From contig NZ_JACIFH010000001.1 in the NCBI RefSeq assembly GCF_014197265.1, positions 1,054,001 to 1,118,000 on the forward strand: a stretch of DNA of 64,000 bases. Direction: 5' to 3'. The translations under genes were made by a program, and so were the position numbers. The DNA is from Microbacterium invictum (GTDB taxonomy: Bacteria > Actinomycetota > Actinomycetes > Actinomycetales > Microbacteriaceae). Positions 19,374 through 28,262 of this stretch are shown here, in pieces (position 1 is the stretch's first letter; every line of letters begins with the position of its first letter). The notes beneath the pieces are model-generated. The model saw only the letters and a list, made by a program, of their open reading frames with translations. It was not told the origin of the DNA and did no database searches.

Positions 19374-21050
19374 ATGACAGAAGCACAGCGGACCCCCACG
19401 TCGATCGACACGATCGCCGACGCATGGGTCGACACCATCGCCGAGCTCTCACCGGGCCTGGCCACCTACATCGGGCGCTCCGAGTACAACGACCGGATCG
19501 ACGACCTCTCGCCCGAGGGCGCCGAGCGCACCGCGCAGGCTGTCCGCTCCACCCTGGCCGCCCTCGACGCCGCCGAGCCGGTCGATGACGTCGACCGGGT
19601 CACCAAGGCGGACCTGGCCGCAGAGCTGCGCCTGCAGCTCGACCTCCACGACGCGAAGTCGCATCTGCGCGACGTCAATGTGATCGCCTCGCCCGCGCAG
19701 GAGCTGCGCAACGTCTTCGACCTCATGCCCACCGGCACCGTCGAGGACTGGAGCGTCGTCGCGAAGCGTCTGGCCGCAGTCCCTGCCGCACTCGACGGCT
19801 ACGTCGAGACGCTGCGAAAGGGCGTCGCCGAAGGCGTGGTCCCCGCCCGCCGCCAGGTGACCGAGGTGGCCACCCAGATCGCGCGCTACACCGCTGACCA
19901 GGGCTTCTTCGCCGAGTTCGTGGGGGGAGCCACGCCCGACGAGGGTGAGCTGCCGGCGTCCCTTGCCCGCGATCTCGCCGACAATGCGAACGCCGCGCGC
20001 GTCGCCTACGACAAGCTGGCCGCGTTCTTCACCGGCGAACTGGCACCGGCCGCGAGCGAGACCGACGCCGTCGGCCGCGAGCTGTATGCGCTGCACTCCC
20101 GCCGGTTCCTGGGCGCGACGATCGACCTCGACGAGACCTACGAGTGGGGCATCGAAGAGCTCGCGCGCATGGTCGCCGAGCAGGAGTCGATCGCGAACGA
20201 GATCAAGCCCGGCGCCACGGTCGAAGAAGCCGTGGCCTTCCTCGAGGCCGACGAGTCGCGCAAGCTGCACGGCACCACGGCGCTGCAGGAGTGGATGCAG
20301 GCCACCAGCGATCGCGCCGTCGCCGAACTCGGCAAGACGCACTTCGACATCCCCGAGCCCATCCGCACGCTCGAGTGCATGATCGCCCCCACCAACGAGG
20401 GCGGCATCTACTACACCGGCCCCACAGACGACTTCTCGCGCCCCGGACGCATGTGGTGGTCGGTGCCCGAAGGGGTCGACTCGTTCGACACGTGGCGCGA
20501 GCTGACCACCGTGTATCACGAGGGCGTGCCCGGTCACCACCTGCAGATCGCCCAGTCGGTGTACAACCGCGCAGAGCTCAACTCGTGGCGCCGCCTGCTG
20601 GCCGGCTCCAGCGGTCATGCCGAGGGCTGGGCACTGTACGCCGAGCGTCTCATGGAGCAGCTGGGCTACCTCGACGACCCGGCCGACCGGCTCGGCATGC
20701 TCGACGGCCAGCGCATGCGCGCCGCCCGCGTCGTGCTCGACATCGGCGTGCACCTCGGCAAGCCGCAGCTCGACGGCACCGGAACCTGGGATGCCGACTA
20801 CGCGCTGGAGTTCATGCTCCGCAACGTCAACATGCCCCCCGAGTTCGTGCGGTTCGAGGTCAACCGCTATCTCGGCTGGCCGGGCCAGGCGCCGTCGTAC
20901 AAGGTCGGCCAGCGCATCTGGGAGCAGATCCGCGACGAGGCCGCCGAGCGCGCGGGCGCGGGCTTCGACATCAAGCAGTTCCACATGCGGGCGCTCCGCC
21001 TCGGCGGTGTCGGTCTCGACACGCTGCGCATGGCACTCGCAAACGGCTGA
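19374..21050 (+). CDS. DUF885-family predicted metallohydrolase
   Basis: 558-residue soluble protein of the DUF885 family, which has a thermolysin-like metallopeptidase appearance; the substrate is unknown. The likely metal-binding helix is TVYHEGVPGHHLQIAQS, followed by the conserved SSGHAEGWALYAERLMEQ. A third conserved block near the C-terminus, NRYLGWPGQAPSYKVG, is also typical. No signal peptide or membrane segment. ATG 19374 has TAGGCT 6 nt upstream, a probable leaderless start just 30 bp after polA. Confidence 0.88.
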   Translation: MTEAQRTPTSIDTIADAWVDTIAELSPGLATYIGRSEYNDRIDDLSPEGAERTAQAVRSTLAALDAAEPVDDVDRVTKADLAAELRLQLDLHDAKSHLRDVNVIASPAQELRNVFDLMPTGTVEDWSVVAKRLAAVPAALDGYVETLRKGVAEGVVPARRQVTEVATQIARYTADQGFFAEFVGGATPDEGELPASLARDLADNANAARVAYDKLAAFFTGELAPAASETDAVGRELYALHSRRFLGATIDLDETYEWGIEELARMVAEQESIANEIKPGATVEEAVAFLEADESRKLHGTTALQEWMQATSDRAVAELGKTHFDIPEPIRTLECMIAPTNEGGIYYTGPTDDFSRPGRMWWSVPEGVDSFDTWRELTTVYHEGVPGHHLQIAQSVYNRAELNSWRRLLAGSSGHAEGWALYAERLMEQLGYLDDPADRLGMLDGQRMRAARVVLDIGVHLGKPQLDGTGTWDADYALEFMLRNVNMPPEFVRFEVNRYLGWPGQAPSYKVGQRIWEQIRDEAAERAGAGFDIKQFHMRALRLGGVGLDTLRMALANG

Positions 21051-21057
21051 CGCGCCG

Positions 21058-21693
21058 TCACACCGCCCGGTCGCGGGGGTCGCCGGCCAGCAGGTCGACG
21101 ACCTCCGCGTCGGGTGTCTGGGTGAAGTCCGCGTAAAACTGCCCGACCGCCCAGAACGCCGCCTCCTGGTGCGGGCAGACGAGCTCGTCGACGGCATCGG
21201 GGGGTGGATGCCACCGGGCCGGCGCCACCGGCACCGCGAGGATGACCTCGGTGGCACCGCGGGCACGCAGCGCCCGGCAGGCGACGGTCGCCGTTGCCCC
21301 GGTCGCCACGCCGTCGTCGACGACGAGCACCGGACGGCCGGCGACGCCGGGCCCGCCGGCGAACAGCTCGCTGCGGCGCCGCAGCTCGGCCCGCTCGCGC
21401 TCTTCGACGGCCCGCATCGCCGCGGCGCCGGCGCCTTCGGCACGGACGGCGCGCTCGTCCACGAGCCGGATGTCATCGGCGATCGCACCGACCGCGAACT
21501 CCTCGTGCGCGGGTGCCCCGAGCTTGCGCACGACCACCGCGGTCAACGGCAGTGAAAGCTCGCGTGCCACGGCGGCGCCGACGACGACTCCGCCGCGCGG
21601 AATGCCCACGACCACGGCATCCGATCCGCGCCAGCGCTCCAGGGCGGCAGCGAGCAGGCGGCCCGCATCGGCCCGATCCCTGAACAGAGCCAT
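21058..21693 (-). CDS. Phosphoribosyltransferase-family protein
   Basis: 211 residues with a type I PRTase fold. GIPRGGVVVG and RKLGAPAHEEFAVGAI mark the N-terminal part, and the PRPP loop is PVLVVDDGVATGAT. The FWAVGQFYADFTQTPDAEVVDLL tail is shared with a group of stand-alone, poorly characterised proteins annotated as putative phosphoribosyltransferases, often linked to stress or heavy-metal loci. The natural base substrate is unknown. Start ATG 21693 has TACGGT (minus strand) 6 nt upstream, overlapping the divergent promoter of the next gene. It converges on the DUF885 gene with a 7-bp gap. Confidence 0.85.
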   Translation of the reverse strand: MALFRDRADAGRLLAAALERWRGSDAVVVGIPRGGVVVGAAVARELSLPLTAVVVRKLGAPAHEEFAVGAIADDIRLVDERAVRAEGAGAAAMRAVEERERAELRRRSELFAGGPGVAGRPVLVVDDGVATGATATVACRALRARGATEVILAVPVAPARWHPPPDAVDELVCPHQEAAFWAVGQFYADFTQTPDAEVVDLLAGDPRDRAV

Positions 21694-21699
21694 GTTCTC

Positions 21700-21709
21700 A
21701 CCGTACGCT
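21700..21709. promoter_or_regulatory. Overlapping divergent -10 elements in a 22-bp intergenic region
   Basis: ACCGTACGCT holds TACGCT on the plus strand (21704-21709), 6 nt before ATG 21716, and TACGGT on the minus strand (21700-21705), 6 nt before ATG 21693. The hexamers share the central TA. Both downstream genes lack a Shine-Dalgarno sequence, so both would be leaderless. Only one polymerase could melt this element at a time, so initiation in the two directions should be mutually exclusive. Confidence 0.6.
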
Positions 21710-21715
21710 CATGAC

Positions 21716-22750
21716 ATGGCTACCGTGCAGTTGGGTCTCGACACGTTCGGCGACATCGCGTTCGACGAGGACGGAAGGCCGCTCACCGCCGCCCAGACCA
21801 TCCGCCACGTCGTCGAGCAGGCCGTCCTCGCCGACGACGTCGGCCTCCACTTCTTCGGCATCGGCGAGCACCACCGCCCCGACTTCGCTGTCTCCAGCCC
21901 CGAGATCGTGCTCGCGGCGGCCGCGGCGCGCACCCACCGCATCCGGTTGGGGACGGCGGTCACCGTGCTGTCCAGCGACGATCCGGTGCGCGTGTTCGAG
22001 CGTTTCGCTACCCTCGATGCGGTGTCGCACGGTCGCGCCGAGGTGATCCTCGGCCGCGGGTCGTTCATCGAGTCGTTCCCCCTGTTCGGGTACGACCTCT
22101 CCGACTACGAGGCGCTGTTCGAGGAGAAGCTCGACCTGTTCTCGCAGCTGATGCTCGAGAAGCCCGTGACGTGGCAGGGCACGACGCGGGCGCCGCTCGA
22201 GGATGCCGACGTGCACCCCAAGACCGAGAAGGGCCTCACCGCGTGGGTCGGCGTCGGCGGCAGCCCCGACTCGGTCGTGCGCACCGCCCGCTACGGGTAC
22301 GGGCTCATGCTCGCGATCATCGGCGGGGGTCCGGCCCGGTTCCGCCCGTTCGTCGACCTGTTCCACCGCTCGCTCGCGACGTTCGGCCGCGACCGCCTGC
22401 CGGTCGGCGTGCATTCCCCGGGTCACGTCGCAGACACCGACGAACAGGCGTGGGAGGAGCTGTTTCCGGCGCTGAAGGCCAACCGCGACGCGATCGGGGC
22501 CGAGCGCGGCTGGGCGCCCTACAACCGGCTGCAGTTCCAGAACGACGTCGGCCCCGACGGCGCGGTGTTCGCCGGCTCGCCCGAGCGCGTGGCACGCAAG
22601 ATCGCCGACTCCGTGAGGGTCCTCGGCGCCGACCGGTTCGACCTGAAGTTCTCGCACGGGCCGCTCTCGCACGCGAAGATGATGCGGTCGATCGAGCTCT
22701 ACGGCACGAAAGTGACGCCGCTGGTCGCCGAGATACTGTCACAGGCGTGA
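21716..22750 (+). CDS. LLM-class luciferase-like flavin-dependent oxidoreductase
   Basis: 344 residues in the bacterial luciferase-like monooxygenase superfamily (TIM barrel, FMN or F420). Typical blocks: LGLDTFGDIAF, FFGIGEHHRPDFAVSSPEIVLAAAAART, RLGTAVTVLSSDDPVRVFERFATLD, and RAEVILGRGSFIESFPLFG, followed by AWVGVGGSPDSVVR. It belongs to the group often annotated as putative oxidoreductase with an Atu2307-like F420/FMN fold; the substrate is unknown. ATG 21716 has TACGCT 6 nt upstream. Confidence 0.87.
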   Translation: MATVQLGLDTFGDIAFDEDGRPLTAAQTIRHVVEQAVLADDVGLHFFGIGEHHRPDFAVSSPEIVLAAAAARTHRIRLGTAVTVLSSDDPVRVFERFATLDAVSHGRAEVILGRGSFIESFPLFGYDLSDYEALFEEKLDLFSQLMLEKPVTWQGTTRAPLEDADVHPKTEKGLTAWVGVGGSPDSVVRTARYGYGLMLAIIGGGPARFRPFVDLFHRSLATFGRDRLPVGVHSPGHVADTDEQAWEELFPALKANRDAIGAERGWAPYNRLQFQNDVGPDGAVFAGSPERVARKIADSVRVLGADRFDLKFSHGPLSHAKMMRSIELYGTKVTPLVAEILSQA

Positions 22751-22783
22751 CGTGCTGCCCACGGCATCCGTACGATTCAAGGC

Positions 22784-24148
22784 ATGACCGACGTCTCCAC
22801 GCCCTCAGTGGCCGCCCGCCTCGATGCGCAGCCGTTCACCCGCGGGCACATGCGCATCCTCGGAGGTTCGGGCCTCGGCTGGGCGCTGGATGCCATGGAC
22901 GTGGGCCTGATCTCCTTCATCATCGCGGCGCTGGTGTCGGAGTGGTCGCTCACGAGCGAGCAGGCGTCGTGGATCGCGTCGGCCGGGTTCGTCGGCATGG
23001 CCATCGGAGCCACCGTCGGCGGGCTACTCGCCGACCGCGTCGGCCGCCGTTCGGTGTTCGCGCTCACGCTGCTCGTCTACGGCCTCGCGACCGGCGCGAG
23101 CGCGCTGGTCGGGGGACTGGTGGCGCTGCTCATCCTCCGCGTGATCGTCGGGCTGGGTCTGGGTGCCGAACTGCCGGTGGCGAGCACCTACGTCAGCGAG
23201 TTCGCCCCGGCGCGCATGCGCGGGCGCCTCATCGTGATCCTCGAGGCCTTCTGGGCGGTCGGGTGGACGGCATCCGCCCTCATCGGGTACTTCGTCATCC
23301 CGAATGTCGACGACGGCTGGCGCTGGGCGTTCGCGATCGGGGCGATCCCCGCGGCGTACGCGCTCATCGTGCGCTGGGGGCTGCCGGAATCCGCCCGCTG
23401 GCTCGATCGCCAGGGCAGACGCGGCGAGGCCGAAGCGGTCGTCGCCGACCTGGAGGCGTCTCCCGCGGTGGGCTCCTCGACGAGGCGCCGCCTCGCCCCG
23501 GTCGTCGTGACCACCTCGCCCACACCCACCGCCGCGGCGACCACCGGGCGCGAGCGACTCGCCGCGCTGTGGTCGTCTGAGTTCCAGGTGCGCACGGCGT
23601 GCCTGTGGGTGGTGTGGTTCTGCGTCAACTTCGCCTACTACGGCGCTTTCATCTGGATCCCGACGCTCCTGTTCAGCCAGGGTTTCGACCTCGTCAAGTC
23701 CTTCGGGTTCACGCTCATCATCACGCTCGCACAGCTGCCCGGCTATGCGGTCGCGGCCTGGCTCATCGAAGTGTGGGGGCGTCGGGTGACGCTGTCGGTG
23801 TTCCTGGCCGGCTCGGCCGTGTCGGCCGTGCTGTTCGGGACGGCGTCGGGGGAGGCGGCGATCATCGCCACGGGCATGGCCCTGTCGTTCTTCAACCTGG
23901 GCGCATGGGGCGCGCTGTACGCGGTGACCCCCGAGATGTACCCGACGTCGCTGCGGGGGACCGGCTCGGGGTGGGCGGCCGGGGTCGGTCGCATCGCCTC
24001 CATCCTCGCGCCGCTGAGCGTGCCACCGCTGATCGTGCTGGGCGGTGTTCCCCTGGTCTTCGTCGTCTTCGCGATATTCTTCACGATCGCCACCGGGGCG
24101 GCGTGGGGACTCGTCGACCGACGAGGCGCTGCGCTGGACGAACGCTGA
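22784..24148 (+). CDS. MFS transporter, sugar-porter/NiaP-like
   Basis: 454-residue inner-membrane carrier with 12 predicted helices. The MFS signature loop after helix 2 is GGLLADRVGRRSVF. Helix 4-5 has LGLGLGAELPVASTYVSEFAP and RMRGRL, and PESARWL lies before the long central loop (about residues 205-265, Thr/Ala/Pro-rich). The second half repeats the pattern with EVWGRR and PEMYPTSLRGTGSG. This is typical of the SV2/NiaP group that moves small organic acids or nicotinate; the cargo is not determinable. TACGAT sits 7 nt before ATG 22784, so it is probably leaderless. Confidence 0.88.
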   Translation: MTDVSTPSVAARLDAQPFTRGHMRILGGSGLGWALDAMDVGLISFIIAALVSEWSLTSEQASWIASAGFVGMAIGATVGGLLADRVGRRSVFALTLLVYGLATGASALVGGLVALLILRVIVGLGLGAELPVASTYVSEFAPARMRGRLIVILEAFWAVGWTASALIGYFVIPNVDDGWRWAFAIGAIPAAYALIVRWGLPESARWLDRQGRRGEAEAVVADLEASPAVGSSTRRRLAPVVVTTSPTPTAAATTGRERLAALWSSEFQVRTACLWVVWFCVNFAYYGAFIWIPTLLFSQGFDLVKSFGFTLIITLAQLPGYAVAAWLIEVWGRRVTLSVFLAGSAVSAVLFGTASGEAAIIATGMALSFFNLGAWGALYAVTPEMYPTSLRGTGSGWAAGVGRIASILAPLSVPPLIVLGGVPLVFVVFAIFFTIATGAAWGLVDRRGAALDER

Positions 24149-24167
24149 GCACCCGTACGCTGAGACG

Positions 24168-24926
24168 GTGGCATCCGTTCGATTCGTCGCCATCGGCGAC
24201 TCTTTCACCGAAGGCGTCGGCGACGTGCTCCCCGACGGCACCGTGCGCGGCTGGGCCGATCTGGTCGCCGAAGGCTGGGCGCGCTCCCGAGGCGAGGCGA
24301 TCGAGTACGCGAACTTCGCGATCCGCGGGAAGCTCGTGTGGCCGATCGTCGCACAGCAGCTCGAGCCGGCGCTCGCGCTGAAGCCGACGCACCTTTCCTT
24401 CAACGGCGGCGGCAACGACATGCTGCGCCCGCGCACGTCGATCGCGCACATCACCGACGCGTTCGCGCAGGTGCTGCGGCGCTGCGACGAGGAAGGCGTC
24501 ACGCTCGTGCTGCTGTCGGGCGCCAACCCGAGCGCTCAGCTGCCGCTGAGCCCGCTCATCCAGCGACGCGGCGACCTGATGTCGGCCGCGGTGGTTGAGA
24601 TGCTCGCCGACCGGCCCGACGTCATCCGCGCGCTGAACTGGCCCGACCACGAGCTGTCGGACCCCTCGTACTGGTCCGAAGACCGGCTGCACATGAACGC
24701 GCGGGGTCACCACCGCGTCGCGGCGCGCGTGCTGGATGCGCTCGGCGAGCAGGTGCCCGCCGGCTGGTGGTCGCTGCCGCCGCTGTCGGCGGCCGAGCGG
24801 CTCGGCCGGCAGCAGTACTTCCGCGAGCACCTCGCGCCGTGGGTCAAGCGCCGGCTGACCGGCACCTCATCCGGCGACAACCGCGAGCCGAAGCATCCCG
24901 TATGGCTCGAGGTCGCACCCGCCTGA
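24168..24926 (+). CDS. SGNH/GDSL-family hydrolase, paralogue 1
   Basis: 252 residues, soluble, no signal peptide. Block I RFVAIGDSFTEGVGD carries the nucleophile Ser, block II is YANFAIRGK, block III GGGNDMLRP (oxyanion Asn) and block V DRLHMNARGHHRVA with Asp and His. Probably an esterase or lipase acting on an acyl or acetyl ester. GTG 24168 has TACGCT 6 nt upstream. The C-terminal extension (REHLAPWVKRRLTGTSSGDN) is shared with the paralogue at 57373-58221, which sets the two apart from generic SGNH enzymes. Confidence 0.87.
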   Translation: MASVRFVAIGDSFTEGVGDVLPDGTVRGWADLVAEGWARSRGEAIEYANFAIRGKLVWPIVAQQLEPALALKPTHLSFNGGGNDMLRPRTSIAHITDAFAQVLRRCDEEGVTLVLLSGANPSAQLPLSPLIQRRGDLMSAAVVEMLADRPDVIRALNWPDHELSDPSYWSEDRLHMNARGHHRVAARVLDALGEQVPAGWWSLPPLSAAERLGRQQYFREHLAPWVKRRLTGTSSGDNREPKHPVWLEVAPA

Positions 24927-25014
24927 GCACAGCGGCGTGGACGATGTCAAGGGCGTCGCCGTCCCGGCATCCATCGGTCACGATGGCCACATCCCTGCAG
25001 TGAGGAGTGGTGTC

Positions 25015-25272
25015 ATGGGCATCGGAACCGGAATCGTCCTGTTCGTCATCGGAGCCATCCTGGTCTTCGCCGTCAACGTGGAAGTGGAGTGGGTGAACCT
25101 CGACATGGTCGGGTACATCCTCATGGGCGCGGGCGTCGTCGTGTTCCTGATCGCGATCATCCTGATGGTGCGCCGCCGCACGACGCAATCGGTCACCCAC
25201 ACGACCGACCCGGCAGTCGGCGAGCGCGTGACGCGGACCGAGACGAGCACGCCCGACGATCCGCGCGTGTGA
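25015..25272 (+). CDS. Small two-helix membrane protein (DUF6458-like)
   Basis: 85 residues: MGIGTGIVLFVIGAILVFAV, a short polar turn with VEWVNLDMVGYILMGAGVV, a second helix, then a basic RRR and a Thr-rich tail. The pattern matches a small actinobacterial family of unknown function. ATG 25015 was chosen because GAGGAG lies 7-8 nt upstream and the conserved sequence starts there; an upstream in-frame ATG at 24937 has no support. It ends 3 bp before the converging MFS gene. Confidence 0.75.
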   Translation: MGIGTGIVLFVIGAILVFAVNVEVEWVNLDMVGYILMGAGVVVFLIAIILMVRRRTTQSVTHTTDPAVGERVTRTETSTPDDPRV

Positions 25273-25275
25273 CCG

Positions 25276-26601
25276 TCAGCGGCGCGGGCGGCGCGGCTCA
25301 TCCATGCCGATGTGGATGCGGGTGCGCTTGCGCTCGATGCTGATGAAGGTCGCACCGATAAGCCACAGCGGCACCTGCGTGAGGAACGCGAGGCGGAACG
25401 CGTCGAGGTTGTAGGTCTCGGGCGTGCCGGCGCCCTGCAGGTCGAGCGCGAGACCGATCAGCAGGATCGCGAAGAGTGCCGCCAGGAACCCCCCGGCATT
25501 GGTCACTCCCGTCGCGGTGCTCAGCCGCTGGGCGGGATTGTGCGTGCGAGCGTGGTCGAACGCGATCATCGAGGCGGGTCCGCCCATCGCGAGCGCGAAC
25601 GCGAGGACGTACAGCAGCCACAGCGGCGCGGGGCCGGGCCACGCGATCACCGCGAGCCATGCGATCATCTGGATGAACACCGTCGGCAGCACCAGTGCGC
25701 GGGAGCGCAGGTGGGGGATGCGGCGCGACAGTTCGCCCATCACCGGCCCGATGGCCATGCCGATGATGACGTAGGTGGAGGTGACACCGGCGGCGGCCGC
25801 TGTGGACAGGCCTTCGCCGGCGGTGAGGAACGGCATGCCCCACAGCAGCATGAACGCCGTGCCGGCGAACGGCGTCGTGAAGTGCGACCAGAACGCGAGC
25901 CGGGTGCCGGGGTGCGCCCATGCCGCGCGGATGCCCACGCCGGTGTCGACGGACGAGCGCACGACGCGGATGGCGCCGGTGCCGGTGTCGACCGTGACAT
26001 CCGCGGTGACTTCGGGCGGGTGGTTGCGGATGACGGCGAACACGAGGAGGGCGAACAGGACGCCCAGTCCCGCGATGCTGCCGAACGTGATCGTCCAGGT
26101 TGTGGAATGCAGGAGCGCCGCCAGCGGGATGAGGGCGACCAACTGACCCGCCTGCCCGACGATGCCCGTGAGCTGCACCATGACCGGGGCGCGCTGCGCG
26201 GGGAACCACGTCGCGACCAGTCGCAGCACGCCGGGGAAGATGGCCGCGTCGCCGGCGCCCAGCAGCATGCGGGCGATGAGCGCGACCCCGACGCTGGGGG
26301 AGAGTGCCATGGTCAGCTGGCCCAGCGCCATCAGGATCATTCCGACCGTCATGATGGGGCGCGCGCCGAACCGGTCCAGCAGCACGCCGACGGGGATCTG
26401 CATGCCGCCGTACATGGCGAGCTGGACGACGGCGAACATCGACAGCGTCGCGGCGTCCGCGCCGAAGCGCTCCGCGGCATCGACCCCCACCGCGGCGAGG
26501 GAGCTCCGGTTCGTGATCGCAAGCACGTACGCGGCGACGCCGACCGTCCAGATCACCCACGCGCGCACGCCGGGTCCGGAGTATGAGTCGATGCGGGCCA
26601 C
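25276..26601 (-). CDS. MFS transporter
   Basis: 441 residues, about 12 membrane helices. The loop after helix 2 is PVGVLLDRFGARPIM, the MFS signature, followed by ARMLLGAGDAAIFPGVLRLVATWFPAQRAPVMVQLTG, typical of the anion:cation symporter and oxalate/formate-like branches. The second half shows FAGTAFMLLWGMPFL and SRRIPHLRSR. The C-terminal tail is very basic. Cargo unknown. GTG 26601 has TAGCGT on the minus strand (26608-26613) exactly 6 nt upstream. Confidence 0.88.
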   Translation of the reverse strand: MARIDSYSGPGVRAWVIWTVGVAAYVLAITNRSSLAAVGVDAAERFGADAATLSMFAVVQLAMYGGMQIPVGVLLDRFGARPIMTVGMILMALGQLTMALSPSVGVALIARMLLGAGDAAIFPGVLRLVATWFPAQRAPVMVQLTGIVGQAGQLVALIPLAALLHSTTWTITFGSIAGLGVLFALLVFAVIRNHPPEVTADVTVDTGTGAIRVVRSSVDTGVGIRAAWAHPGTRLAFWSHFTTPFAGTAFMLLWGMPFLTAGEGLSTAAAAGVTSTYVIIGMAIGPVMGELSRRIPHLRSRALVLPTVFIQMIAWLAVIAWPGPAPLWLLYVLAFALAMGGPASMIAFDHARTHNPAQRLSTATGVTNAGGFLAALFAILLIGLALDLQGAGTPETYNLDAFRLAFLTQVPLWLIGATFISIERKRTRIHIGMDEPRRPRR

Positions 26602-26674
26602 CCGACAACGCTACCCACCCGGGCGGGGGCCGGCGCACCGACGCCACAGTCCGGCCCGGTAAACTGAGAACCTC

Positions 26675-28261
26675 ATGGAATTCGTCGTCCTGCTCATCGG
26701 CCTCATGTTCGCAACGGTGCTGCTGGCAGGACTCGGAGAACGGATCCGGCTGCCGTACCCGGTGCTGGTGCTCATCTTCTCGGCGGCCGCCGCGTGGCTG
26801 CCGTTCGTGCCGGAGCTGCACATCGATCCCGAGCTGATCCTGCCGCTGTTCCTTCCGCCGCTGCTGTTCGCCGTCGCGCAGCGCAGCTCGTGGGGCGTGT
26901 TCCGGCTGCGCTGGAAGACGCTCGTCCTGATGGCCGTGCTCCTGGTGGCACTCACCGCGGTGGCGGTCGCGGGCGTCGCCTGGTACTTCATGCCGATACT
27001 GTCGTTCCCGGCCGCGATCGCGCTGGGCGCCATCGTCGCCCCGCCCGACCCGGTGGCCGTCGAGGCCGTGGCCGGCAAGGTGCGGATGCCGCGGCGCATC
27101 GTCACGATGCTGCAGACCGAAGGCCTGTTCAACGACGCGATGGCCATCGTCATCTTCCAGACCGCCGTGTCGGCGGCCCTCAGCGGCAGCGAGGTGGGCT
27201 GGGGCCTGATCCCGTCGTTCCTGGCCGGAGCCGCGGGCGCGGTCATCCTCGGCTTCCTGATGGCCTGGGTCGTCGGTGCGATCAACCGGGTGGTGCCCGA
27301 TCGCACGGCGCGTACGGCCATCACGCTCGTGGCCCCGTACGCGGTGTACATGCTCTCCGAGCAGGTGCACTTCTCGGGTGTGGTCGCCGTCGTCGTGACC
27401 GCCGTCGAGCTCGTCCGGCGCGACCGGCCGCAGGACTCGCAGGAGCGCCTCACGCGCACCTCGTTCTGGGAGGTCGTCGAGATGCTCACCACCGGGGTCG
27501 CGTTCGGTCTCGTCGGCATCGAGATGCGCTACGTCATCGAAGACGAGGGCGCCAACCTGCTCGGCTGGGTTCCCGCGATCATCGCGATCTGCGTGGTGGT
27601 CGTGCTCGTCCGGTTGGTCTGGGTCGCCATCGTGCTCGGCGCCGGCTGGCGTGCGGAGGGCGTGCCCGAGGAGAAACGCGTGTCGCTGTCGTCCCGGTTC
27701 AAGGACGTCATTCTGGTCACGTGGTGCGGGATGCGCGGGCTCGCGACCCTCGCGCTCGCCCTCGCTCTGCCCACCGGGGTGGGTTCAGGACGCAACTTCG
27801 TCATCACCACGGCGTGCGCGGTCCTGTTCGTCACCCTCGTGATACCCGGCCTGACACTGCCCGCGCTCGTGAGGATTCTGCGGCCGGTCGACGACCACGC
27901 CCTCGTCGAGAGCGAGGAGCGCCAGATCGCTCTGCGTGCCGAGCGGGCCGCGGTCACCGCGATCGCGAAGTCGCCGCACCTCGAAGGGCTCGACCCGGAG
28001 CTGGTGACGCGTGCACGGGCGCGGGTCAGCGGCCTGCACTCGGTGCTCGAGCACGACGACGACGTCATCGACGACGACTACGAGGCCGAGCAGCGCACGA
28101 AGGTGCGATCGGTCGAGTTCATGCTGCGCGACGCGCTGTCGGCGGCGCGGCGCGAGGTGCTCAGCATGCGCGGCGAGAAGGGCGTCGATCCCGAAGCCGT
28201 CAACGCCGTGCTGCGACGCCTGGACCTGCGCACGGTCTCGCTCGACTCGAACCCGCACTGA
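26675..28261 (+). CDS. Na+/H+ antiporter, CPA1 family
   Basis: 528-residue membrane antiporter exchanging Na+ (or K+) for H+. About twelve helices in the first 400 residues: PYPVLVLIFSAAAAWLPF, the ion-binding region GAIVAPPDPVAVEAVAG, and TEGLFNDAMAIVIFQTAV with the Asn-Asp pair of the antiporter core, then the CPA1-typical GMRGLATLALALALP. The C-terminal about 120 residues are a charged cytoplasmic regulatory tail, Asp-rich in the middle. TAAACT lies 9 nt before ATG 26675, so the leader would be very short. It converges on the next gene with one base between stops. Confidence 0.93.
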   Translation: MEFVVLLIGLMFATVLLAGLGERIRLPYPVLVLIFSAAAAWLPFVPELHIDPELILPLFLPPLLFAVAQRSSWGVFRLRWKTLVLMAVLLVALTAVAVAGVAWYFMPILSFPAAIALGAIVAPPDPVAVEAVAGKVRMPRRIVTMLQTEGLFNDAMAIVIFQTAVSAALSGSEVGWGLIPSFLAGAAGAVILGFLMAWVVGAINRVVPDRTARTAITLVAPYAVYMLSEQVHFSGVVAVVVTAVELVRRDRPQDSQERLTRTSFWEVVEMLTTGVAFGLVGIEMRYVIEDEGANLLGWVPAIIAICVVVVLVRLVWVAIVLGAGWRAEGVPEEKRVSLSSRFKDVILVTWCGMRGLATLALALALPTGVGSGRNFVITTACAVLFVTLVIPGLTLPALVRILRPVDDHALVESEERQIALRAERAAVTAIAKSPHLEGLDPELVTRARARVSGLHSVLEHDDDVIDDDYEAEQRTKVRSVEFMLRDALSAARREVLSMRGEKGVDPEAVNAVLRRLDLRTVSLDSNPH

Positions 28262-28262
28262 A

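Noticed and set aside
24937..25014. Longer start (ATG 24937) for the small DUF6458-like protein
   Set aside because: The extra 26 residues are not like the family and lack a ribosome binding site; GAGGAG precedes the ATG at 25015.
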